DNA of 39,232 nucleotides. Source: Verrucomicrobiaceae bacterium. Its GTDB lineage: Bacteria > Verrucomicrobiota > Verrucomicrobiia > Chthoniobacterales > Terrimicrobiaceae. The stretch covers positions 1 to 39,232 of the forward strand of contig QYQL01000159.1 of assembly GCA_007280915.1 (NCBI GenBank), written 5' to 3'. Position numbers and translations under genes: made by a program. Every line of letters starts with the position of its first letter. Position 1 is the stretch's first letter. Shown piece after piece: positions 17,022 to 25,650 of the stretch. The notes beneath the pieces were generated by a model, which saw only the letters and a list, made by a program, of their open reading frames with translations, did not search any database and had not been told where the DNA came from.

Positions 17022-18089
17022 ATGAAAAACATCCGCATCCTTCTCGCCGCCGCCATCCTGACAGGCGTTGGCTTTCTTCACGCCTCGGCCACCGATCCGA
17101 TTCCGCCAATCATGGGCCGGTGGGAGGGAAAGTTCATCGACCCGGTGAAGGAAAACGGCTACATGCAGACGCATCCGGACCTCTGCGCCGAAGTCGTCGC
17201 GCTGGGCGGCGACAAGTATCACGTCCGGCTGTTCCCTCACTTCTTCAAACGCGCGCACATTTTCCAGGAATTCGACGCGACGGCGACGGATGGGAAAATT
17301 GTCTTCAACCAGGCGGGCTGGAAAGGGGAGATCGCGCCGGGATCGTTCACGGGCGAGGCCTTTGCGGATGGAAAGAACCCGTTGAAGTTTTCGCTGAAGA
17401 AGTCGGATTATGTTTCTCCCACGATGGGAGTCAAACCGCCCGAAGGCGCGAAGGTGCTTTTCGACGGAAAGGATCTCGATGCATGGCAGAGCAAAACCGG
17501 AGGGCCCGCCAATTGGCCAATCCTCGATCATTCGATTCTTGAAGTTGCCCCCCGCGCCAAGAATGCCGACGTGGGTGGCAGCATCCGCACGAAGGATCAA
17601 TTCGGGGACGTCAGGCTGCACCTGGAATTCCAGCTTCCCTACGAGCCTGAAATGAGCGGTCAGGGTCGCGGCAACAGCGGTGTCTTCCTTCAAGCGCTCT
17701 ACGAGGTGCAGGTCCTCGACAGTTTCGGTCTCGAGGGAATGTGGAACGAATGCGGCGCCCTCTACCACACGGCCCCGCCCAAGGTGAATGCCTGCCTGCC
17801 TCCCGGTGAGTGGCAGACCTATGACATCCTGTTCCGCGCGGCACGCTTCAACCCGGACGGCACGGTGTCCGAATTCCCGCGCATCACCGTCCGCCTGAAC
17901 GGTGTCCTCGTCCAATACAACGAGGACCTTCCCGACAGCACGCTCACCGCTACAAGCACCCAGAAGCCGATGCCGGTTCCCAAGGAGGGGCCGATCGAGC
18001 TTCAGGACCACTCCCACCCGGTTCACTACCGGAACATCTGGGTTACCCCGCTTGCGGACTCCGCCGCCGCCCTGATCGAGAAAAAATAA
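17022..18089 (+). CDS. Secreted DUF1080 protein with extra N-terminal domain
   Basis: This 355-residue protein has a signal peptide (MKNIRILLAAAILTGVGF, cleavage near SAT). Residues of about 28-130 form a separate beta-rich domain (GRWEGKFIDP, then HVRLFPHFFKRAHIF, ending LKFSLKK) that I do not recognise as a named family. The PF06439 domain follows from about residue 142 (AKVLFDGKDLDAWQSK), with RLHLEFQLPYEP, GNSGVFLQALYEVQVLDSFG and the closing IELQDHSHPVHYRNIWV, which matches DUF1080 well. The GNSGVFLQ strand is the most recognisable family element. It follows two oxidoreductase genes and precedes a sulfatase gene by 77 bp. A 7-bp hairpin (18110-18116 with 18129-18135) in that gap may mark RNA processing. 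Confidence 0.87.
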   Translation: MKNIRILLAAAILTGVGFLHASATDPIPPIMGRWEGKFIDPVKENGYMQTHPDLCAEVVALGGDKYHVRLFPHFFKRAHIFQEFDATATDGKIVFNQAGWKGEIAPGSFTGEAFADGKNPLKFSLKKSDYVSPTMGVKPPEGAKVLFDGKDLDAWQSKTGGPANWPILDHSILEVAPRAKNADVGGSIRTKDQFGDVRLHLEFQLPYEPEMSGQGRGNSGVFLQALYEVQVLDSFGLEGMWNECGALYHTAPPKVNACLPPGEWQTYDILFRAARFNPDGTVSEFPRITVRLNGVLVQYNEDLPDSTLTATSTQKPMPVPKEGPIELQDHSHPVHYRNIWVTPLADSAAALIEKK

Positions 18090-18166
18090 ACACAAACGCC
18101 TTGCGGAGTGGAACGCATCGAACGGCGGGCGTTCCATCGAAGCAAGCGGCCAACCAGAAACATCCC

Positions 18167-19648
18167 ATGAAATTCATCCCCATCTGCGCAGCCCTCTTTA
18201 TTCACGCAGCCTGCGTTGCTGCCGATAATCCCAAGCCGAACATCCTCTTCATCCTCGCGGATGATCTGGGCTGGAACGGATTGAGTTGCTGCGGCAACAA
18301 GTTTGTCACCACTCCCAACCTCGACCGCCTCGCCTCCGAAGGAATGCGCTTCACCCAGGCGTATGCCGATTCGCAGTGCTCCCCGAGCCGAGCCGCCTTT
18401 TTCTCCGGTCAATACGGCGCCCGTACGGGACTTTTCAAAGTGCTGAACGAAAAAGAGCCCCCCAAGGCATTTTTGCGTCCGCCGGAAGAATGCAAGGGCC
18501 TGACCCCGCAAACTGCCACCCTTGCTTCCACTCTCCGGAGCGCTGGTTACGCCACAGGGATCAGCGGGAAGTGGCACATAGCGGACAACAGCACGGTTGG
18601 CGCTCTTCTGAAGCGGGACGGTGGAAAATATCTCGACCGCTACGGGTTTGATTTCGGGGGCCCGGCTGGAGGTCAGAAAGAGAATAAGGAAGACAAGGCG
18701 GCAAAGGCCATTACGGATGACATCATCGGCTTCATCGAGCAGAACAAAGACAGGCCCTGGTTTGCCTATGTGGCCCACTTCATTCCTCACGCTCCCCTTG
18801 CCGCGCCGGAAGAACTCATCAAGAAATACGAGGCGCTCGGCTACAAGCGCAGCCCGACACCCGGCGGAAAATTCACCGACCGCCCCACGGCTGACTACCT
18901 TGCCATGCTGGAGCACATGGATGCCCAGGCCGGCCGTTTATTGGATTTGCTCGACAAGCTGCATCTCGCCGACAACACGGTGGTCGTCTTCGCTGGAGAC
19001 AATGGCGGGTTGTCCCGCGTTTTCGACAACTCCCCGTTGCGCGAGGGCAAGGGCTCGCCCTACGAGGGAGGCATCCGGGTGCCATTCATCGTCCGGTGGC
19101 CCGGGAAGGTGAAGCCCGGCACGACAAATGACGTGCCGGTGCATTTCGTGGATTTGTATCCGACATTCGCCGCCATCGCCGGAGCAAAACCTCCCGAGGG
19201 ACACATCTTCGACGGGCAAAGCCTGCTCCCTCTCCTCCTGCAGAAGGGCCCATTTGAACGCCAGGCACTCTACTGGCATATGCCAACTTACACCACCAAC
19301 TACGGCCGCACCCCCTGCTCCGTCATCCGGAAGGGCGATTGGAAGCTCATCCACTGGTTCGGAGACTACCTCGACACCGCCGGATTCACGCCGGACGACA
19401 AACCCTACGGCAAACTCGTCGTTGGTCCCCGCACCGAACTTTACAACCTGCGCGATGATCCCGGCGAAAAGAAGGACCTCGCCGCGTCGCAACCAGCGAA
19501 GACAGCGGAACTCCTCGCCGACCTTCAGGCCTGGTGGAAAACCACCGGCGCAAAATTTCCCGAAAAAAATCCGGACTACGATGCCGCCTCATGGTGGAAG
19601 GGAACAGAAGGCGACGCGGAAGGCGGATCAAAAAACTCATCCCATTAA
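18167..19648 (+). CDS. Secreted type I (Cys-type) sulfatase
   Basis: The product has 493 residues, starting at ATG 18167 with a signal peptide (MKFIPICAALFIHAACVAAD). It belongs to the alkaline-phosphatase-like sulfatases (CAZy-associated S1 type). The formylglycine signature is CSPSRAAFFSGQYGARTG, where the Cys must be oxidised to formylglycine by a maturase not found in this window. Metal and sulfate ligands are visible: the DD pair in ILADDLGW, SGKWHI, PHAPL and FAGDNGG. Arylsulfatase A-like enzymes of this kind remove sulfate esters from carbohydrates. Its place between DUF1080 and GH31 points to a sulfated glycan substrate. The frame is open upstream to 18101 without a better start. Confidence 0.92.
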   Translation: MKFIPICAALFIHAACVAADNPKPNILFILADDLGWNGLSCCGNKFVTTPNLDRLASEGMRFTQAYADSQCSPSRAAFFSGQYGARTGLFKVLNEKEPPKAFLRPPEECKGLTPQTATLASTLRSAGYATGISGKWHIADNSTVGALLKRDGGKYLDRYGFDFGGPAGGQKENKEDKAAKAITDDIIGFIEQNKDRPWFAYVAHFIPHAPLAAPEELIKKYEALGYKRSPTPGGKFTDRPTADYLAMLEHMDAQAGRLLDLLDKLHLADNTVVVFAGDNGGLSRVFDNSPLREGKGSPYEGGIRVPFIVRWPGKVKPGTTNDVPVHFVDLYPTFAAIAGAKPPEGHIFDGQSLLPLLLQKGPFERQALYWHMPTYTTNYGRTPCSVIRKGDWKLIHWFGDYLDTAGFTPDDKPYGKLVVGPRTELYNLRDDPGEKKDLAASQPAKTAELLADLQAWWKTTGAKFPEKNPDYDAASWWKGTEGDAEGGSKNSSH

Positions 19649-19706
19649 CCATTTCATCCATTTTGACTGCCCTGCCATCTGATAAAATCGTCGGACTTCC
19701 CAAGCC

Positions 19707-22379
19707 ATGAATCACAAGCCCTCCTGCCGCCCGCTATTTTTGTGGGCCTTCCTTGGCGTCTTCTCCGCCACCGATCCCATTCATGCGGCCACCGAGGCGA
19801 TCGTGGGCGATGTGCGGGTTCAGGCGCTGTCGCCGACTCTGGTGCGGATCGAGCAAAAAGGACCGCAGGGATTCGAGGATCGCAAGACGCTCACGGTGGT
19901 GAACCGGGACTGGGAGGGCATCCCGCTGAAGACCGAAAAAAAGGACGGCAAGGTGCTGCTGACGACATCCGCCTATCAGGTGGAAATTCCACAAGATGCC
20001 AAGAACCTTGATGGAGTCATCCTTCGCAGCGTTTCGGGAGAGGAATTGCATACGGTTTCGAATGAGGATCTGAAATTTGGTTTTCTGCCGACGCCAAGCG
20101 CCATGCCGAAAGCCTGGGTGCTGCCGGATGTCCCCCGCTTGGTGCCTCCGCCATGGGGTTTCACCGTTGCGCCCGACTCGTGCACGAAGAACAAGGAAAC
20201 CTCCGGATGGGACGACCAAAACCAGGCTCAGGATCTGTATCTGTTTGTTCCTCCGCAGGATGATTACGCCGCATTCCGGAAGGAGTTTCTGAAATTGACC
20301 GGCCCGGTTCCGCTGGTGCCGCTTTACACGTTCGGCCTGTGGTTCAGCCGGTATTATCCTTACACCGACCAGCAGTTGTTGGATCTGGTGGACGAGTTCC
20401 GGGCGAAGGGATTTCCGATCGACCTCATGGTGTGCGACACCGATTGGCGCACGGGGAAATCACACGGCTATACGCCAAATGAAAAGCTGTTTCCTGACAT
20501 GGCCGGATATATCGCCAAGGCTCACGAAAAAAACGTGCGGACGATGTTCAATGACCATCCGGAGGCGCAAGCTCCCGGAGTCTTTGATGCCGCCGAAATT
20601 GCCTATCGGGAGAAAGGGCTCAACAGCCTGCTCGATATCGGCGCCGACGTCTGGTGGTATGACAAAAACTGGAATAAGCACCTGAAGCCACCCGAAGGGC
20701 TGAATCTCGCGTTCTGGGGTATGGTCGTCTATCACGACATCACTCTCAAAAAGCACCCCGAGCGCCGGCCGCTGATCATGTCGAATGTGGAAGGCATTTT
20801 GAACGGCGTGAGCCTCACGCCGAGCCATCCTGCGGCCCATCGCTATCCGATTTGGTGGACAGGCGACACTCTGGCTTTCTGGCATATCTTGAGGTCAGGC
20901 ATCGAAAACGGGGTCACAGGCGGAATCGATCGCATGATGCCCTACATCAATGAAGATCTTGGCGGCCACATTCTCGAGGAACCACCGGAGCAGTTTGTCC
21001 GCAGCTTCCAATTCGGGGCATTCTCGCCGGTGGTTCGCCCGCACAGCGTCCCGGACGTGGTGCGCACCCCTTGGACCTATGGCGAGGAAGCTGAGAAAAT
21101 CGCCCGCGAATATCTTCAGCTTCGCTACCGCCTGCTGCCGATGATTTACACGGCGGCCCGTCATTCTTATGACACCGGAACCCCGCTCCTCCGGCGCTGC
21201 GACCTCGAATGGCCGAAATCTCCCGAAGCTGCCGACGGACTCCAATATCTTTTTGGCGAGGACCTGCTGATCGCGCCCCAGTGTTTCAGCGGGCAGGATC
21301 CTCTTCCCGAAGCCCTGCTCAAAACTCCTGATGGCAAGACCGGTCTGAAAGCGGAGTATTTCAATAACGAGAAATTCGAAGGAACACCGAAGCTGGCACG
21401 CACGGAAAAGACCGTTTCGTATTCCTATTCCGACCGCCCGGCCGGAATTCAGAAGGACAACGTGTCGGTGCGCTGGACAGGAACTTTTGGCCCGGTGGCG
21501 GAGACGGCCGAGTATGAGTTCGGCCTGCTCTCGCGCGATGGTGCCAAGCTTTGGGTCGGCGACACCGAACTGATCACCCGCACCGAGATCTTGAAAACCC
21601 GGCATGGTCTCGGCATCAGCACGGGACGGATCAAACTTGAAGCGGGCAAGACCTATCCGATCAAGGTGGAGTTTTTCCAGAAGACCGGCGGCGAGTGCAA
21701 CCTGTTCTTCGGGATGGCCCGCAAGATTGACGACAAAGCCCACCAGACCCGGTCGCTCTGGATTCCGCCCGGTCGCTGGCAGGATGCCTGGAGCGGAGAA
21801 ACCCTTGAGGGACCGAAGACAATCGCCGTTACGTCCGACCTCGAGCACACCCCGATGTATGTGCGCGAAGGAGGCATTGTTTTCACGACACCGCTCCGGA
21901 TGAACACCGGCGTTCCCGTGTGGGACGACCTCGTTGTGGATGCATTCGTTCCGGCGGATTCCGGCTCAAGCGAACGCGAGGTCTATGAGGACGACGGACT
22001 CTCGAACGATTACCAGAAAACCAAATTCAGCAGGACCAAGGTTTCCATGAAAACGGAAGCCGGAAAAACCACACTGAAGATCGAGCCTGCCAGCGGGGAC
22101 TTTCTGAAGAAGGACTTCAATCGGAACTGGACGCTGCGCCTGCACGTTCCTGCCGGGCAAAAAGCGACGCAGTTCCGCGTGAACGGCAAGGATGTCCAGC
22201 CGGGAAAATCGGACGGGGTCACCGTGCTGAAGCCTTCCGACTCGCGCGTCTTTCCGTTCCAGAAGCCCGGGACCGCGCCTGGTCCGAAATCAGGCGACAT
22301 CGCGGAATTTTCTGTTCCATCCCATCCGGCGGACAGGCCGCTGACGGTTGAGATGGAGTCAGGAAATCCTGCGCAATGA
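19707..22379 (+). CDS. GH31-family alpha-glycosidase with inserted PA14 domain
   Basis: This secreted protein has 890 residues with a signal peptide ending near IHAA (residues 1-28). An N-terminal beta-sandwich (about 30-190) precedes the GH31 barrel, with PLYTFGLWFSRYYPYTD and VCDTDWRTGKSHGYTPNEKLFPD. D319 in WWYDKNW is the likely nucleophile and D387 in WWTGD the likely acid/base; the usual DMNE reads DKNW. FGEDLLIAPQ (about 517-525) begins the C-terminal sheet, which a PA14 domain interrupts (about 546-673, GLKAEYFNNEKFEG to NLFFGMARK) before RSLWIPPGRWQDAW resumes. PA14 domains often bind carbohydrate. Specificity (glucosidase, xylosidase or other) cannot be set. Its stop overlaps the next start by four bases (ATGA). 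Confidence 0.87.
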   Translation: MNHKPSCRPLFLWAFLGVFSATDPIHAATEAIVGDVRVQALSPTLVRIEQKGPQGFEDRKTLTVVNRDWEGIPLKTEKKDGKVLLTTSAYQVEIPQDAKNLDGVILRSVSGEELHTVSNEDLKFGFLPTPSAMPKAWVLPDVPRLVPPPWGFTVAPDSCTKNKETSGWDDQNQAQDLYLFVPPQDDYAAFRKEFLKLTGPVPLVPLYTFGLWFSRYYPYTDQQLLDLVDEFRAKGFPIDLMVCDTDWRTGKSHGYTPNEKLFPDMAGYIAKAHEKNVRTMFNDHPEAQAPGVFDAAEIAYREKGLNSLLDIGADVWWYDKNWNKHLKPPEGLNLAFWGMVVYHDITLKKHPERRPLIMSNVEGILNGVSLTPSHPAAHRYPIWWTGDTLAFWHILRSGIENGVTGGIDRMMPYINEDLGGHILEEPPEQFVRSFQFGAFSPVVRPHSVPDVVRTPWTYGEEAEKIAREYLQLRYRLLPMIYTAARHSYDTGTPLLRRCDLEWPKSPEAADGLQYLFGEDLLIAPQCFSGQDPLPEALLKTPDGKTGLKAEYFNNEKFEGTPKLARTEKTVSYSYSDRPAGIQKDNVSVRWTGTFGPVAETAEYEFGLLSRDGAKLWVGDTELITRTEILKTRHGLGISTGRIKLEAGKTYPIKVEFFQKTGGECNLFFGMARKIDDKAHQTRSLWIPPGRWQDAWSGETLEGPKTIAVTSDLEHTPMYVREGGIVFTTPLRMNTGVPVWDDLVVDAFVPADSGSSEREVYEDDGLSNDYQKTKFSRTKVSMKTEAGKTTLKIEPASGDFLKKDFNRNWTLRLHVPAGQKATQFRVNGKDVQPGKSDGVTVLKPSDSRVFPFQKPGTAPGPKSGDIAEFSVPSHPADRPLTVEMESGNPAQ

Positions 22380-23941
22380 TCAGTTCCCGATTCATTCTTC
22401 CATCCATCCTCTGCTTTCTGCAACTGTCGGGCGCCATGGCTCCTGCCGCGGAACAGTCCAAGCCGAACATCCTTTTCCTGTTTTCGGACGACCATTCGCT
22501 CCAGACGATCGGCGCGTATGGGGCCCGCCTGTCGGAGTTCTGCCGCGAGCACAACGTCACGCCGAACATCGACCGGCTGGCTGCGGAAGGCGGGTTGTTT
22601 CTGAACAGCTTTTGCGGCAACTCGCTTTGCTCGCCGAGCCGGGCGGCGGTTCTCACAGGCCTGCATGCCCACGCCAATGGGGTGCGGATGCTGGGCCAGG
22701 CGATCACTCCCGGGGTCTGGATGTTCCCTGAAGCAGTCGGATCGGCGGGGTATCAGACCGCAGTCTTCGGCAAGTGGCATCTCGGCGCGACGCCGCCCGG
22801 CACGGACTTCGCCCGCCTGCTGGAGGGACAGGGGCGGTATTGGAATCCGAATTTCATCGGCGCGGACGGCAAGCTGGAAAACCACATGGGCTACGTCACC
22901 GACGTAATCGCCGACATGGGGCTCGATTGGCTCAAGCAGCGTGACAAATCGAAGCCGTTTCTGCTGATGGTCCACCAGAAGTCGCCGCACCGCCCGTGGA
23001 TGCCGCCGCCGAAATATTACAGCTGGCTGCAAGATGTGAAAATCCCCGAGCCGCCCACATTGTTCGATGATTATGCCGGGCGCGCCTCGCCCGCGCACGA
23101 CCAGAAGCTGGAGATCGGCCGGGACATAAACATGCGGGGCGATTTGAAAGTGTTTCCTCCCGGCAAATGGGAGGGCGAGTTCAAGCCGATGACGGAGGAG
23201 CAGCGCGCGGAGTGGTCGAAAGTCTTCGAGCCGCGCAATGAGGCATTCCGCAAAGCCAACCTTCAGGGCGACGATCTGACCCGCTGGAAGTATCAGGAAT
23301 ACATGAAGGACTACCTGCGTTGCGTGAAAGGTGTGGACGACAACGTGGGCAAGTATCTCGACTACCTCAAGGCCGAGGGGATCGACGGCGATACCGTCGT
23401 GATCTATTCGTCTGACCAGGGATTTTTCAACGGCGAGCACGGGTGGTTCGACAAGCGGTGGATTTACGAGGAGTCGATCCACATGCCGCTCATCGTGCGC
23501 TGGCCGGGAGTGGTGAAACCCGGCTCGGTGTTCACTCCGATGGTGCAGAATATCGATTACGCGGAGACGTTTGCGGAGATCGCCGGGGCCAAGGCGCCCG
23601 ACGGACTGCACGGAAAGTCGCTCGTGCCGATCCTGCGCGGTGAAAAACCCTCCGACTGGCGCAAGAGCGTTTATTATCGCTACTACGGCCCGGGCGAAGG
23701 CGTCGCCAAACACTATGGCGTGCGGACCGAACGCTACACGCTCGCTCATTTCTACGAGACAGACGAATGGGAGTTGTTCGACAACGAGAAAGACCCCCAG
23801 CAACTCCACAGCGTCTATGCCGACCCCGCCTACGCCAAGGCGGTTGACGATTTGAAAATCGAGCTTGCGCGGCTCCGCCAGGTGTTCAAGGAGACCGATG
23901 AGGTGGAGGCCAAACAACCCGCTCAAGTGGGCGGAGAATGA
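22376..23941 (+). CDS. Secreted type I (Cys-type) sulfatase
   Basis: The product has 521 residues and a signal peptide (FILPSILCFLQLSGAMAPAA). The start ATG overlaps the GH31 stop (ATGA), a sign of translational coupling. The sulfatase signature is CSPSRAAVLTGLHAHANG, with FSDDHSLQ, FGKWHLG, HQKSPHRPW and SSDQGFFNGEHGW supplying metal and substrate ligands. IYEESIHMPLIVRWPG and a C-terminal WELFDNEKDPQQL complete the S1 fold. It differs clearly from the sulfatase at 18167 and probably removes sulfate from another position or residue of the same glycan. A formylglycine-generating enzyme or anSME encoded elsewhere is needed. A hairpin and an AT-rich stretch follow in the next 95 bp. Confidence 0.92.
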   Translation: MISSRFILPSILCFLQLSGAMAPAAEQSKPNILFLFSDDHSLQTIGAYGARLSEFCREHNVTPNIDRLAAEGGLFLNSFCGNSLCSPSRAAVLTGLHAHANGVRMLGQAITPGVWMFPEAVGSAGYQTAVFGKWHLGATPPGTDFARLLEGQGRYWNPNFIGADGKLENHMGYVTDVIADMGLDWLKQRDKSKPFLLMVHQKSPHRPWMPPPKYYSWLQDVKIPEPPTLFDDYAGRASPAHDQKLEIGRDINMRGDLKVFPPGKWEGEFKPMTEEQRAEWSKVFEPRNEAFRKANLQGDDLTRWKYQEYMKDYLRCVKGVDDNVGKYLDYLKAEGIDGDTVVIYSSDQGFFNGEHGWFDKRWIYEESIHMPLIVRWPGVVKPGSVFTPMVQNIDYAETFAEIAGAKAPDGLHGKSLVPILRGEKPSDWRKSVYYRYYGPGEGVAKHYGVRTERYTLAHFYETDEWELFDNEKDPQQLHSVYADPAYAKAVDDLKIELARLRQVFKETDEVEAKQPAQVGGE

Positions 23942-23946
23942 TCCCG

Positions 23947-24021
23947 TTCCCGCCAGCGGGAAGGTTAGATGGGAAGTTCTCCCCGCACGGTTGACCAATC
24001 CTGCTTGAAGACTAGTTTATT
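23947..24021 (+). promoter_or_regulatory. Possible hairpin plus internal promoter before the third oxidoreductase
   Basis: The 95-bp gap after the second sulfatase holds a short perfect hairpin (TTCCCGCCAGCGGGAA, 23947-23962) without a T tract. It is followed by TTGACC (23991-23996) and, 16 bases on, TAGTTT (24013-24018) in an AT-rich patch unusual for this region. This could be a sigma-70-like promoter serving the oxidoreductase and GH35 genes, with the hairpin as partial attenuator or RNA-processing site. Only base patterns support this. Confidence 0.3.
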
Positions 24022-24036
24022 TAGACCCCTAAAGCG

Positions 24037-25416
24037 ATGAACAACCTCTCCCGTCGGAATTTCCTCAAACGCTCCACCCTTCTCGGTGCGGGCGCATTCA
24101 TGCTCCCGCGATTCTCGATCGCACAGGCCGGAGTGAGTGCCAATAGCAAGCTCAACCTGGCCCTGATCGGCGTCGGCGGAGGCGGAATTGTGAAAGGGGC
24201 GATCATGGGGGCCAAGGGAGAAAACCTCGTCGCGATTTGCGATGTGGATGAATCCCAGTTCGGCAAATTCGCCGATGTGAATCCGCAGATCGCCACGGCC
24301 GCGCGGTTCCGGGATTTCCGGGTCATGCTCGACAAGATGGGGAAGGAGATCGATGCGGTGGTCATCACCATTCCGGACCACACGCATTTTGCTGCGACGA
24401 TGGATGCCATGCAGCGGGGCAAGCATGTGCTGACCCAGAAGCCGCTTACTCACAATATCTGGCAGGCCCGCACGCTCCGCAAGGCGAAGCAGAAATACAA
24501 GGTGGTGACGAACATGGGCAACCAGGGGCATTCGATGAAAGGCATTCGCGAAATGAGAGAATGGGTCGATGCCGGTGTTCTGGGCACTGTGAGCGAGGTG
24601 GATTCCTATGTGATGGTTCCGAAATGGGGCGGGGGAGTTTGGAAAAAGTCGGACTCCTATCCGCCGGCGGCAATGCCGGTCCCGCCCAGCCTCGACTGGA
24701 ATCTCTGGCTCGGCCCGGTGGCTGATCCAGGCTACAACAGCGTCTATGCGCCGGGGAGCTGGCGGGGATACGACCAATTCGGGACGGGCGCGATCGGCGA
24801 TTTTTTCTGCCACCTTTGTGACGGTCCGGTCTGGACGCTTGATCTCTATGATCCCCTGGTCGTCGAGGCGGAAAAGATCGTGGGACCGAATCCGGGTATG
24901 TGCCCGGATGCCTCGATCATCCGATGGGACTTCGCCGCGCGCGGGGACATGCCGCCGTGCAGCCTGCGCTGGTATGACGGAGGACTAAAACCGGCCACAC
25001 CCGAAAAGTGGTCGTGGGGCGAGGTGCCGGACCGCGGCTCGTTTTTCAGGGGCTCGAAAAACACGGTCTATCTCGACAACGTGTCCAGCAATCCTCGCCT
25101 TGCCAGCAAGGAGGAGATGCAGGCCTTCAAGGAAGCGGGCCTTCCCCCTCAGAAATATCCCCGCGTGGAAGGCGGGCCGATGGCCGAGTGGATCCGTGCC
25201 ATCAAGGGCGAAGGCCCCGAGCCTGGTTCGAACTTCGACTATTCCTCGCGCCTCACCGAGATCGCCTGCCTCGGCGCGCTCGCGCAGAGGTTCGGCGGAC
25301 GCATTGAATGGGATTCAAAAAACCTACGTTCGCCCAACCGTCCGGAACTCGATCCCTATATAAAGGAACCTGCCCGCAAGGGCTGGGAATATGGCGAAGA
25401 CCTCTGGAAAGTGTAA
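24037..25416 (+). CDS. Tat-exported Gfo/Idh/MocA oxidoreductase
   Basis: This 459-residue close paralogue of the protein at 14158 has a Tat signal SRRNFLK, nucleotide loop GVGGGG (45-50), ICDVDE, QKP at 134-136 and AIGDFFCHLCDGPVW. Residues 9-37, covering the signal core and first mature residues, are identical to those of the 14158 protein even though 17 of the 29 codons differ. It lacks about nine residues near the SYVMVPKWGGG loop compared with its paralogue, which could change the substrate pocket. It probably acts in the periplasm as a sugar oxidoreductase paired with the DUF1080 proteins. A GH35 gene follows after a repeat-rich gap. Confidence 0.9.
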   Translation: MNNLSRRNFLKRSTLLGAGAFMLPRFSIAQAGVSANSKLNLALIGVGGGGIVKGAIMGAKGENLVAICDVDESQFGKFADVNPQIATAARFRDFRVMLDKMGKEIDAVVITIPDHTHFAATMDAMQRGKHVLTQKPLTHNIWQARTLRKAKQKYKVVTNMGNQGHSMKGIREMREWVDAGVLGTVSEVDSYVMVPKWGGGVWKKSDSYPPAAMPVPPSLDWNLWLGPVADPGYNSVYAPGSWRGYDQFGTGAIGDFFCHLCDGPVWTLDLYDPLVVEAEKIVGPNPGMCPDASIIRWDFAARGDMPPCSLRWYDGGLKPATPEKWSWGEVPDRGSFFRGSKNTVYLDNVSSNPRLASKEEMQAFKEAGLPPQKYPRVEGGPMAEWIRAIKGEGPEPGSNFDYSSRLTEIACLGALAQRFGGRIEWDSKNLRSPNRPELDPYIKEPARKGWEYGEDLWKV

Positions 25417-25650
25417 TGCGCATCGTCCCCCACCGGTAAGGAGGGGGCACCGAATCCGCCGTCGTTTTTCCCCGTCATGAAAAAACATCTCGTCACATAC
25501 GATTTCCACATCGAAACAAGTGGATTCGACGGACGGCTCGGCGAGCCATCCCTACCGATGCAGGGCAGGGCGGTTTCGCCGATCACCACGGCTCACCCGC
25601 AGGCGCGAAGCGCCGAGAATCAACCGCCGTCATATTTTCCATATCATGCT
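25417..25650. repeat. Extragenic palindromic repeats upstream of the GH35 gene
   Basis: This 234-bp gap holds several short palindromes: TCCAC/GTGGA (25505-25509 with 25520-25524), a near-perfect 21-base palindrome GGACGGCTCG...CGAGCCATCC (25531-25551), GGCG-GTTT-CGCC near 25570, and GGCGC-GAA-GCGCC (25602-25614). The sequence happens to be open in the GH35 frame from ATG 25477, but the composition and hairpins are those of REP-like intergenic elements. I therefore treat it as non-coding leader rather than an N-terminal extension of GH35. Confidence 0.6.

Noticed and set aside
19663-19688. TTGACT and TAAAAT before the GH31 gene as a promoter
   Set aside because: The spacer is only 14 bases, too short for a sigma-70 promoter, so it is not called.
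22010-23998. 662-codon minus-strand frame opposite GH31 and sulfatase genes
   Set aside because: Long only because of GC-rich third positions; no domain, and it overlaps two confident genes.
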